A program made the position numbers and the translations under genes. Positions 1 to 6,798 of a DNA stretch of 59,389 bases are shown piece by piece. The stretch comes from Pseudomonadota bacterium (GTDB lineage Bacteria > Pseudomonadota > Gammaproteobacteria > Burkholderiales > Burkholderiaceae_C). The stretch's first letter is position 1. The number at the start of each line of letters is the position of its first letter. Under the pieces are notes generated by a model that ran no database searches, was not told the DNA's origin, and was given only the letters and a program-made list of their open reading frames with translations. The stretch is from contig JAVHYA010000027.1 of NCBI GenBank assembly GCA_031119395.1, positions 1-59,389 of the forward strand. The letters run 5' to 3'.

Positions 1-64
1 AAGCCGCATGACACGGCCGCGAATGGGATGTGTCAGCGGCGTGACAGCGCGCCGCCAGGTGCCC

Positions 65-1237
65 TTACCGGCGCGCGAATTCCCCGGACGATGGATCGAG
101 CCCGCGCGGCCAGAAGGCCCACAGCCGCAGCGGCTGCTTCATGCGCGCGGCGAAGCGGCCGGCCTCGGCGCCGGTGCCGGCGAAGAAGTCGGCACGCACG
201 CTGCCGACGATGGCGCTGCCGGTGTCCTGCGCGACCACCAGGCGCTGCAGTTGCGCGGTCGGTCCGCTGGAGGCCAGCCACAGCGGCGTGCCGTAGGGGA
301 TCGCGTCGCGGTCGACTGCGACCGAACGGCCGGCGGTGAGGGGCACGCCCTGCGCCCCGCGCGGGCCGAAGGCGGCGTCGACCTCGCCCAGCGGCTCCTC
401 GCGGAAGAAGGTGTAGCGCGGGTTGCTCCACAGCATCTGCTGCACGCGCTGCGGGTTCTGCTGCGCCCAGGCCTTGACGTCCTCGGGCCAGCGGCCGATC
501 GGGCTCACGCCCTGGGCCGCCAGCCACGCCTGCACGCTGCGGTAGCCCTGCTCGTTGGTGCCGGCGAAGGCCAGGCGCACGGTGCGCTGGCGGCCGTCGG
601 GCTCGGTGATGCGCAGGCGGCCCGATCCCTGGATGTGGAGCATCAGCACGTCGATGGGATCGGCCATCCACGCGATCTCGCGGCCGCGCAGCGCGGCCTG
701 GGCCTGCGGGTCGGTGTCGATCTGCTGGCGCGTGTACCAGGGCTTGCGCGGCGCCCAGCCGGCGGGCAGGCCGTACAGCGGCACGCCGTGCGTGGCGGTG
801 GCCTGGCGGGTGCCGTCGAAGATGGGCTCGTAGTAGCTGGTGAGCAGCCCTTCCTGCTGGCCGGCGGGCGATTCGACGCGGTACGGCTGCAGCCGCTCCA
901 CCATCCACTCGCGCTGCTCCTCGGGCGTGGCGATGGACAGGCGGCGCACGTCGCCGCACAGCGGCGCGAAGGCGGCGTTGGGGCGCTGGCAGTTGGACAG
1001 CAGCGCGACCCAGCCGTCGCTCAAGGTGTCTTCCGCGAAGCCCGGCAGTTCGGCCCAGGTGGCGGGCACCCATCGCGTCTTGGGGTGGGTGAGCGGGCCG
1101 CTCAAAGGCGGCAGCGGCGCCGGCTCGGTGGGCGTGGGTGAAGGCTGGGGCACGCGCACCGGCGGCCCGGAGGAGCAGCCCACCACCATTGCTACGATCG
1201 CGACGGCGGCGGCCAGCCCCCAACTTCTTTTGCTCAT
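65..1237 (-). CDS. mltA: Membrane-bound lytic murein transglycosylase A
   Basis: Predicted outer-membrane lipoprotein of 390 residues that cleaves peptidoglycan glycan strands to 1,6-anhydro ends. The N-terminus (MSKRSWGLAAAVAIVAMVVGCSS) is a lipoprotein signal with the lipid-accepting Cys in VVGCSS. The central region contains SYYEPIFDGTRQAT and HIQGSGRLR, typical of the MltA domain. The C-terminal 3D-type domain has PYGTPLWL, VVAQDTGSAIVG and RADFFAGTG; the Asp of QDTG matches the region holding the family's catalytic Asp. I chose the start at 1237 because the lipoprotein signal begins there; upstream in-frame residues are not signal-like. This start codon overlaps that of a divergent small ORF at 1236. 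Family assignment is firm. Confidence 0.93.
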   Translation of the reverse strand: MSKRSWGLAAAVAIVAMVVGCSSGPPVRVPQPSPTPTEPAPLPPLSGPLTHPKTRWVPATWAELPGFAEDTLSDGWVALLSNCQRPNAAFAPLCGDVRRLSIATPEEQREWMVERLQPYRVESPAGQQEGLLTSYYEPIFDGTRQATATHGVPLYGLPAGWAPRKPWYTRQQIDTDPQAQAALRGREIAWMADPIDVLMLHIQGSGRLRITEPDGRQRTVRLAFAGTNEQGYRSVQAWLAAQGVSPIGRWPEDVKAWAQQNPQRVQQMLWSNPRYTFFREEPLGEVDAAFGPRGAQGVPLTAGRSVAVDRDAIPYGTPLWLASSGPTAQLQRLVVAQDTGSAIVGSVRADFFAGTGAEAGRFAARMKQPLRLWAFWPRGLDPSSGEFARR

Positions 1238-1361
1238 GAGCCTGATTTTGCTTGAAGCCCTCGCGGCACTCGTGGTCCTTGTCCTCATCGTCTGGTGGAC
1301 GATGTTCCATGGCCGCAAGGGCGGCGAACTGCCCTCGGACGAGGACGAGGACAAGCGCTGA
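1236..1361 (+). CDS. Small single-pass membrane protein, 41 aa
   Basis: I do not recognise a named family. The short ORF encodes a hydrophobic segment of about 20 residues (LILLEALAALVVLVLIVWW), then a basic patch (HGRKGG) and an acidic tail (SDEDEDKR), which is a classic small membrane protein layout. Codon third positions are G/C-rich as in neighbouring genes. Its ATG (1236-1238) overlaps the ATG of the divergent mltA (1235-1237 on the other strand), so each 5' leader would lie in the other gene. No good Shine-Dalgarno is visible, which lowers confidence. I have a vague memory of similar short proteins in Comamonadaceae but cannot confirm it. Confidence 0.5.
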   Translation: MSLILLEALAALVVLVLIVWWTMFHGRKGGELPSDEDEDKR

Positions 1362-1672
1362 GAGCCTGTCCGACCGGTCCGGCCGGGGCCTGCGCCAGCC
1401 CTGTCGGACGGCAGGCCGCCCGGCGGTGCGCACGGGCCGCGAGCGGCCTTCCGACGCGCCCGAATTTGCTCCTTTTTTTATAGCGCTCGGCGCAGCACCG
1501 ACGCGGTTCGTGACACATTTGGCGATACCGCAGATGTCACGTTCGGATACGGAACCGAGGGCCACTTCGCTTCTCATAATGCCCACCGCAGCGCGTGCCG
1601 GCGACCCGGCGCAGTGCGCGGTCCGCACCCGCCAACCGGCGGCGGTCTCACCCATCCAAGGAGCGAAATCCA
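1362..1672. other. Intergenic region with a spaced inverted repeat
   Basis: No gene is supported in these 311 bases. The notable element is a spaced inverted repeat, CGTGACA at 1509-1515 and TGTCACG at 1535-1541, with a 19-nt spacer; it could be an operator or a weak RNA stem. A T-run followed by TATAGC (about 1472-1484) may be a decayed copy of the dispersed repeat described elsewhere. CATAAT near 1575-1580 could be a -10 element for the lipoprotein gene at 1673, but no convincing -35 is present. Confidence 0.4.
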
Positions 1673-2326
1673 ATGAAAACCCAACTCGTCCTCTGCACCT
1701 CGGCCCTCGCGGTCGCACTGACCGGCTGCGCCGGCATGTCCGACACGCAACGCAACGTGGGCGTCGGCGCCGGCGCGGGCGCCCTGGGCGGCGCGGCCAT
1801 CGGTGCGGCCACCGGCAACAGCCGCAGCGCGGCAGCCGGTGCAGCCATCGGCGCCGGCGTGGGCGCCCTCGGCGGCTACCTGTGGTCGCAGCGCATGGAA
1901 GCGCAGAAGCGCCAGATGGAGCAGGCCACGCAGGGCACCGGCATCGCCGTGTCGCAGACGGCGAACAACGAGCTCAAGCTGGCGATCCCGAGCGATGCCG
2001 GCTTCGACACCGGCCGTGCCAACATCAAGCCGCAGCTGGCCAGCGTGCTCGACCAGTTCGCCGGCGGCCTGCGCAACAACCCGAACGCCGAGGTGTCCAT
2101 CATCGGCCACACCGACAGCACCGGCAGCGACGCCATCAACAACCCGCTGTCGCTGGAGCGCGCGGCCAGCACGCGCGACTTCCTGGTGGCCCGCGGCGTG
2201 CCGACGCAGGCCATCCGCATCGACGGCCGCGGCTCGCGCGAGCCGGTCGCGGACAACGCCACCGACGCCGGCCGCGCGAAGAACCGCCGCGTCGAGATCT
2301 ACGTGGGCGAGCGCGCCCCGCGCTGA
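1673..2326 (+). CDS. YiaD-type OmpA-family outer-membrane lipoprotein with glycine zipper
   Basis: A 217-residue lipoprotein with signal MKTQLVLCTSALAVALTGC (lipid Cys 19). Next comes a glycine-zipper segment of about 50 residues (GVGAGAGALGGAAIGAATG and GAAIGAGVGALGGY) that can pack in or against the membrane. The C-terminal OmpA-like peptidoglycan-binding domain (about residues 90-215) shows FDTGRANIKPQL, IIGHTDSTGSD, NNPLSLERA and NRRVEIYV. The start at 1673 has AAGGAG at 1658-1663. The adjacent gene at 2469 is a paralogue lacking the zipper. Its likely role is anchoring the outer membrane to the cell wall. Confidence 0.88.
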   Translation: MKTQLVLCTSALAVALTGCAGMSDTQRNVGVGAGAGALGGAAIGAATGNSRSAAAGAAIGAGVGALGGYLWSQRMEAQKRQMEQATQGTGIAVSQTANNELKLAIPSDAGFDTGRANIKPQLASVLDQFAGGLRNNPNAEVSIIGHTDSTGSDAINNPLSLERAASTRDFLVARGVPTQAIRIDGRGSREPVADNATDAGRAKNRRVEIYVGERAPR

Positions 2327-2410
2327 TCGCAGGCGCGCCGGGCGCGCCAAGCGCCCGTGCCAGAATGCCGCGCCGACCACGGCACGTGGGCGGCACGGCA
2401 CGCAGAACAT

Positions 2411-2446
2411 GAACGGGCGGCGGGCCGAAAGGTCCGCCGCCCGTTC
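2411..2446. terminator. Strong GAAA-tetraloop hairpin between two OmpA-type genes
   Basis: A perfect 13-bp inverted repeat (GAACGGGCGGCGG at 2411-2423 and CCGCCGCCCGTTC at 2434-2446). Three further inner pairs, one of them G-U, close a GAAA loop at 2427-2430. No T-tract follows (GCGATAG), so it may be a Rho-independent-like terminator without a tail, an attenuator, or an mRNA-stabilising stem. It lies about 20 nt before the next gene's start. Confidence 0.6.
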
Positions 2447-2468
2447 GCGATAGTCAGGGAGAGAAAGC

Positions 2469-3023
2469 ATGTTGAAGCACACCGTCCTCGCGGCCGCCGT
2501 GGCGTCCGCGTTGCTGCTGGCCGGCTGCGCCAGCCAGGCGCCGGCGCCCGCGCCGGCCCCTCCGCCCGCCGTCGACGCCAATGCCTGGACCGCGCGCCTG
2601 GCGACGCTCAAGGCCAGCCTCGAGGCGGCCACGCGGGGCACCGGCGTCGTCATCGAGCAGACGGCCGACAACCAGCTGCACGTGGTCATGCCCGCCGACC
2701 GCTCCTTCGACGTCGGGCGCGCGACGCTGCGGCGCGACCTGTCGGAGATGCTGGACAAGATCGCCGAGGGCCTGCGCAGCGCGACGCGCGCCAGCATCCT
2801 GATCGTGGGCCACACCGACGCGACGGGCGGCGACAGCGCCAACGAGAAGCTCTCGCTGGCCCGCGCGGACAACGCGCGCAGCCTGCTGGTGTCGCGCGGC
2901 GTGCTGGGCAGCATCGTGAAGGCCGAGGGCCGTGGCGAACGCGAACCCGTCGCCGACAACCACACCGCCGGCGGCCGCGCCCAGAACCGCCGTGTGGAGA
3001 TCTACATCAGCGAGAAGGGCTGA
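2469..3023 (+). CDS. OmpA-family lipoprotein (paralogue of the preceding gene)
   Basis: A 184-residue lipoprotein with signal peptide and lipobox LLLAGC (Cys 20). A short Ala/Pro linker is followed by a C-terminal OmpA domain (SFDVGRATLRRDL, LIVGHTDATGGD, EKLSLARADNAR, NRRVEIYI). Sequence blocks shared with the upstream protein, such as ATRGTGVVIEQTADNQL against ATQGTGIAVSQTANNEL, show a tandem duplication; this copy has lost the glycine zipper. A purine-rich GGGAGAGAAAG precedes the ATG. The strong hairpin between the copies suggests they can be expressed at different levels. Confidence 0.87.
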   Translation: MLKHTVLAAAVASALLLAGCASQAPAPAPAPPPAVDANAWTARLATLKASLEAATRGTGVVIEQTADNQLHVVMPADRSFDVGRATLRRDLSEMLDKIAEGLRSATRASILIVGHTDATGGDSANEKLSLARADNARSLLVSRGVLGSIVKAEGRGEREPVADNHTAGGRAQNRRVEIYISEKG

Positions 3024-3032
3024 ACGCCGTCC

Positions 3033-3096
3033 GCTACGTTTTTCATCGCTGCTCGCGCCCGTGGGACGGGCGCTGCAGCCCGATTCGATGCATGAA
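3033..3096 (+). repeat. Dispersed two-hairpin repeat, degenerate copy
   Basis: It begins GCTACG, has ATCGCTGCTCGCGCCCG and GACGGGCGCTGCAGCCCGATTCG, and ends near CATGAA. This matches the left hairpin remnant, the CGCCCG/CGGGCG stem and the CCGATT tail of the family. It lies between the convergent lipoprotein and response-regulator genes. Confidence 0.65.
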
Positions 3097-3120
3097 CCCG
3101 CGTCCGCACGGCCGCGGGTT
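3095..3120. terminator. Hairpin between convergent genes
   Basis: AACCCGCG at 3095-3102 pairs with CGCGGGTT at 3113-3120 across a 10-nt loop. It sits between the OmpA-type gene and the convergent response-regulator gene, where a bidirectional terminator is expected. The T-tract is short, so this is a moderate call. Confidence 0.5.
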
Positions 3121-3141
3121 TCCTGCTGGGGCGCCAGCCGT

Positions 3142-3780
3142 TCAGGCGTCGGCCTCGACGCCGCGCAGCAGGTTGGCCAGCTCGACCGCCGACTTGACCT
3201 CCATCTTGTCGAACACGCGGGCGCGGTGCACTTCCACCGTGCGCACGCTGATGGCGAGTTCGTCGGCGATCAGCTTGTTGGGCAGCCCCGCGACCACGCG
3301 GCGCATCACCTCGCGTTCGCGCTCCGTCAGCTCGGCGACGCGGCGCGTGATCTGCTGGCGCTGGCGCCGCTCGTCGATGGCACGCTGCGACTGCACGAGC
3401 GCCTGCTCGATGCGGTCGACCAGTGCGTTGTCGGAGAAGGGCTTCTCGCAGAAGTCGAAGGCGCCGCGCTTGACGGCATCGACGGCCGTCGGCACGTCGG
3501 CATGGCCGGTGAGGAAGATGACCGGCATCTCGGCCAGCTGGCCGCGCTCCGCGAGCCGGTCGAACAGCACCAGCCCGCTGGTGCCGGGCATGCGCACGTC
3601 CAGCAGCAGGCAGCGCGGCTGCTCACGGCCGGGGCTTTCGGACAGCCGCTGCTCGAAGGCCTCGGCGCTGGCGTAGTGCTCGCTCGACAGGCGACGCGAG
3701 CGCAGCAGCCACGCCAGGGCCTCGCGCACGCTGGCATCGTCGTCGACGATGAAGATCAGGGCATCGATCAGGGGTTGCAT
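3142..3780 (-). CDS. FixJ/NarL-type response regulator
   Basis: A 212-residue two-component regulator. The receiver domain (about 8-120) has the acidic cluster FIVDDD, phospho-acceptor Asp about 61 (LLLDVRMPG), Thr in FLTGHAD and Lys in CEKPFSD. The C-terminal LuxR-type helix-turn-helix (about 145-208) has LTEREREVMRRVVAGLPNK and SVRTVEVHRARVFDKM. This is the FixJ/DctR/TtrR architecture. Its partner kinase lies 11 bp upstream on the same strand, so the two form a cotranscribed pair. The regulated targets are not apparent here; no C4-dicarboxylate transporter genes are adjacent. Confidence 0.9.
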   Translation of the reverse strand: MQPLIDALIFIVDDDASVREALAWLLRSRRLSSEHYASAEAFEQRLSESPGREQPRCLLLDVRMPGTSGLVLFDRLAERGQLAEMPVIFLTGHADVPTAVDAVKRGAFDFCEKPFSDNALVDRIEQALVQSQRAIDERRQRQQITRRVAELTEREREVMRRVVAGLPNKLIADELAISVRTVEVHRARVFDKMEVKSAVELANLLRGVEADA

Positions 3781-3791
3781 TCGCTGGTCTT

Positions 3792-5957
3792 TCAGGAGGT
3801 CCGCGCCAGGCCGCCGTCCAGCTGGGGTGCCGGCTCGGCCACCGGCAGCGTGAAGCGGAAGACGGTGCCGTGCGGCCGGTTGGACTCGTACAGCAGCACG
3901 CCGCCGTGCTGCTCCACCACCGTGCGGCACAGGCTCAGGCCCAGGCCCATGCCGTCGGGCCGCGTGGTGAAGAAGGGGGTGAACAGGCGCGCGCCGACCT
4001 CGTCGTCGATGCCGCAGCCCAGGTCGGCCACCGAGAAGGCGAGCCAGCGCCGCACATCGACGCCCACTTCGCCGCCGTGCGCACTCACAGGCCCTTCGGC
4101 GCGGCGCACCTGCAGGGTGAGCACGCGCTCGAAGAGGTCCGCGCGGTCCATGGCCTGCATGCCGTTGCGCGCCAGGTTCAGCAGCACCTGCTCCACCAGC
4201 GTGCGGTCGCAGAATGCCGGCGGCAGGCGCGGCTCGACGTCGAGCACGAGCTGCACGCCGAGCTTGCGCGCCTGCAGGCGCACCAGCGGCATCACGGCCT
4301 CGAGCAGCGCGGCCGGCGCGACGCGCTCGCGCGCGCGGTCGCGCCGCCGCACGAAGTCGTGCACGCTGCGGATCACCTGGCCCGCGCGGTCGGCCTGCTC
4401 GGCGATGCGCCGCATGGCCATGGCGATGTCGTCCCGGTCGGTGGGCGTGACGTCGCCCGGCGCGGCCAGCAGGTTCATCGAGCCGCTGGCATAGCTGGCG
4501 ATGGCCGCCAGCGGCTGCGTGAGCTCGTGGCTCATGAGCGAGGCCATCTCGCCCACCGTGGCCAGCCGCGCGCTGGCCTGCAGCCGCTCCTGGCTGGCGC
4601 GCGACATCTCCTCCACCCGGCGCTGCTCGCTGATGTCGATGAACGCGCTCATCCAGCCGGTCTGCACGCGCTGCGCGTTGATCAGCGGCGCCTCGAAGAT
4701 CAGCACCGGGAAGCGGGTGCCGTCCTTGCGCTGGAACACCGATTCGAAGCCTTCGCGCGCCGTGCCGCCGCTGGCCTGGCGCTGCCGCTGGCGCAGGCGG
4801 TACTCGTGCGCCAGCTCGGCCGGCCAGTAGGGCACGTCGCTCGAGGTGCCCAGCAGTTCCTCGGCGCTGAAGCCGACCATCTCGCAGAAGGCCGGGTTGA
4901 CGTAGGTGATGCGCCCCTGGAGGTCGCGGGCGCGCAGGCCGGTGATGACCGAGTCCTCCATGGCCTTGCGGAAGGCCAGCGCGTCGGACAGGTTGTCCTC
5001 GGCCGCGACGCGGCGGCGGGTGTCGCGCGCCAGCAGCACCAGCACCGACACCAGCGCGATCGACATGGCCGTGACCAGCCCGGTCAGCACGTTGGGGAAG
5101 AGGTCGGGCGCGGCGCGCCAGCCGTCGACGCGCAGCACCAGCGCATTGCCGGGCAGGTCGAGCAGCTGCTGCGCGGTGAACACGCGGTTGCCCAGCCGCC
5201 GCGCGGTGCCCAGGCTCACGAGGCGGGTGCCGTCGGTTTCGGTCAGCGAGACCTCCTGGCCGCGCATGAGTGCGGGCCCCAGCAGCTCGTTGAGCATGGC
5301 GCGCAGCGAATAGGTGGCGACCAGGAAGCCGCCGTCCTCCAGCGGCAGGCAGCTTTCCATGGCCTCGATGCCGCCCGCCATGCCGGCCGGGTGCATCAGC
5401 GGCACGTAGTGGCTGGGCGAGTAGGCGATGCTGCGCAGGCGGCGCGCCCCGGTGCAGGCGAGCGCCACGTCGGTCTGCGCCTCGGCGCGCGTGGTGAGGT
5501 CGAAGACCGACGCGCGAAAGGGCGTGTCGACCGCGCGAAGCAGGCGCATGTCGGCGGCACGCCATTCGATGCGCAGCCACTCGCGGTGCCGGCGCAGCAG
5601 CTCGGCCGCGGCCGCCGTCTGGGCGGCTTCGTCGGGCAGGGCCTGCAGCGCCTGCAGGTCCTGGACGTTGCGCACCAGGCCGGCGCGCACGTCGGACACC
5701 GCGTCGGCGGTGTCGCGGTCCAGCCGCGTCTGCACCTGCTCGACCTCGTGCCGCCCGGCCAGCCACACCACGGTGACCAGCAGCGCCAGCACCAGCACCG
5801 CGAGCAGCACCCACAGGAACCAGCGGCGCCACAGCGAGCGCAACGCGCGCCAGCTGCGTTTCCAGGGCGGCACGGCGGGCGCCGCCGGCACCGGCGTGGC
5901 CAGGGGCGCGGCGCCGGTGTCGGCCGGCGCGGCGTGGGCGGGAAGGGTGGCGCTCAT
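3792..5957 (-). CDS. PAS-containing sensor histidine kinase (DctS/FixL-like)
   Basis: A 721-residue membrane kinase. A TM helix (about 46-68) is followed by a periplasmic sensory region of roughly 240 residues with Cache-like character, a second TM (about 300-320), a PAS domain (about 345-460, with ITYVNPAFCEMVGFSAEELLG) and a kinase core. The phospho-acceptor is His about 477 in SHELTQPLAAI. The ATPase has N box VEQVLLNLARNGMQAM, G1 DLGCGID, F box FTPFFTT and G2 GMGLGLS. A Pro/Ala-rich cytoplasmic tail precedes TM1. It pairs with the FixJ-type regulator 11 bp downstream. The architecture resembles DctS, but the ligand cannot be told. Confidence 0.9.
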   Translation of the reverse strand: MSATLPAHAAPADTGAAPLATPVPAAPAVPPWKRSWRALRSLWRRWFLWVLLAVLVLALLVTVVWLAGRHEVEQVQTRLDRDTADAVSDVRAGLVRNVQDLQALQALPDEAAQTAAAAELLRRHREWLRIEWRAADMRLLRAVDTPFRASVFDLTTRAEAQTDVALACTGARRLRSIAYSPSHYVPLMHPAGMAGGIEAMESCLPLEDGGFLVATYSLRAMLNELLGPALMRGQEVSLTETDGTRLVSLGTARRLGNRVFTAQQLLDLPGNALVLRVDGWRAAPDLFPNVLTGLVTAMSIALVSVLVLLARDTRRRVAAEDNLSDALAFRKAMEDSVITGLRARDLQGRITYVNPAFCEMVGFSAEELLGTSSDVPYWPAELAHEYRLRQRQRQASGGTAREGFESVFQRKDGTRFPVLIFEAPLINAQRVQTGWMSAFIDISEQRRVEEMSRASQERLQASARLATVGEMASLMSHELTQPLAAIASYASGSMNLLAAPGDVTPTDRDDIAMAMRRIAEQADRAGQVIRSVHDFVRRRDRARERVAPAALLEAVMPLVRLQARKLGVQLVLDVEPRLPPAFCDRTLVEQVLLNLARNGMQAMDRADLFERVLTLQVRRAEGPVSAHGGEVGVDVRRWLAFSVADLGCGIDDEVGARLFTPFFTTRPDGMGLGLSLCRTVVEQHGGVLLYESNRPHGTVFRFTLPVAEPAPQLDGGLARTS

Positions 5958-5982
5958 GCGGCCCTCGGGGTCGGCGGTGCGC

Positions 5983-6798
5983 TCACAGCACGCGGTGCGT
6001 CAGCGCCGGCAGCTGGGCGCGGCATTCGTGCAGGCGGGCGGCATCGAGTTCGGCCAGCACCACGCCCTCGCCCGTGGCGCGCTGCGCGACGATGCTGCCC
6101 CAGGGGTCGGCCACCAGGGTCTGGCCCCAGGTCTGGCGGCCGTTCTCGTGGGTGCCGCCCTGCGCGGGCGCGGCGACCCAGGCCAGGTTCTCGATGGCGC
6201 GGGCACGCAGCAGCGTTTCCCAGTGCGCCAGGCCGGTGGTGCGGGTGAAGGCGCTGGGCACCAGAAGCAGCTCGGCGCCTTCGCGGGCCAGCGCGCGGTA
6301 CAGCTCGGGAAAACGCAGGTCGTAGCAGACCGACAGGCCCACGCGCCAGCGGTGGCCATCGCGCGAGGGCAGGTCGAACACCACGGGCTGCGCGCCCGGC
6401 GCGATGACGCGCGCCTCGTCGTAGCGCTCGCGGCCGTTGTCGAAGCGAAAGAGGTGGATCTTGTCGTAGCGCGCCACGCAGTCGCCCTCGGGCGACCAGG
6501 CGAAGGAGGTGTTGTAGACGTGGGCCTCGTCGGCGGCCTGCAGCGGCAGCGTGCCGCCGACGATCCACAGGCCCAGCGCGCGCGCCCGCTCGGCCAGGAA
6601 GCGCTGCACCGGCCCGTCGCCGGGCGGCTCGCGAAGAGCGAGCTTGTCGGTGTCCTTGCGGCCCATCATGCAGAAGTACTCGGGCAGGGCGGCGAGTTCG
6701 GCGCCCGCAGCGGCGGCCTCGGCCAGCAGCGCGCCGGCACGCTCGAGGTTGGCGTCGCGCTCGACGCCCGACACCATCTGGATCGCGGCGATCTTCAT
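5983..6798 (-). CDS. Carbon-nitrogen hydrolase (Nit/omega-amidase-like)
   Basis: A 271-residue nitrilase-superfamily enzyme with the complete catalytic triad: Glu40 (LPEYF), Lys113 (YDKIHLF) and Cys158 (SVCYDLRFPE). The sequence resembles the Nit1/Nit2 branch, which hydrolyses deaminated glutathione or alpha-keto acid amides. The start overlaps the yhdP stop by 4 nt (ATGA), and the sensor-kinase gene follows after 25 bp, so yhdP-nit-kinase-regulator is probably one transcript. In betaproteobacteria a Nit gene after yhdP is, from memory, common. The exact substrate is inferred only at branch level. Confidence 0.87.
   Translation of the reverse strand: MKIAAIQMVSGVERDANLERAGALLAEAAAAGAELAALPEYFCMMGRKDTDKLALREPPGDGPVQRFLAERARALGLWIVGGTLPLQAADEAHVYNTSFAWSPEGDCVARYDKIHLFRFDNGRERYDEARVIAPGAQPVVFDLPSRDGHRWRVGLSVCYDLRFPELYRALAREGAELLLVPSAFTRTTGLAHWETLLRARAIENLAWVAAPAQGGTHENGRQTWGQTLVADPWGSIVAQRATGEGVVLAELDAARLHECRAQLPALTHRVL

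Noticed and set aside
1465-1525. Possible tenth copy of the dispersed repeat
   Set aside because: Only the T-run, TATAGC and a CG-rich tail match; the second hairpin and the CCGATT tail are missing.
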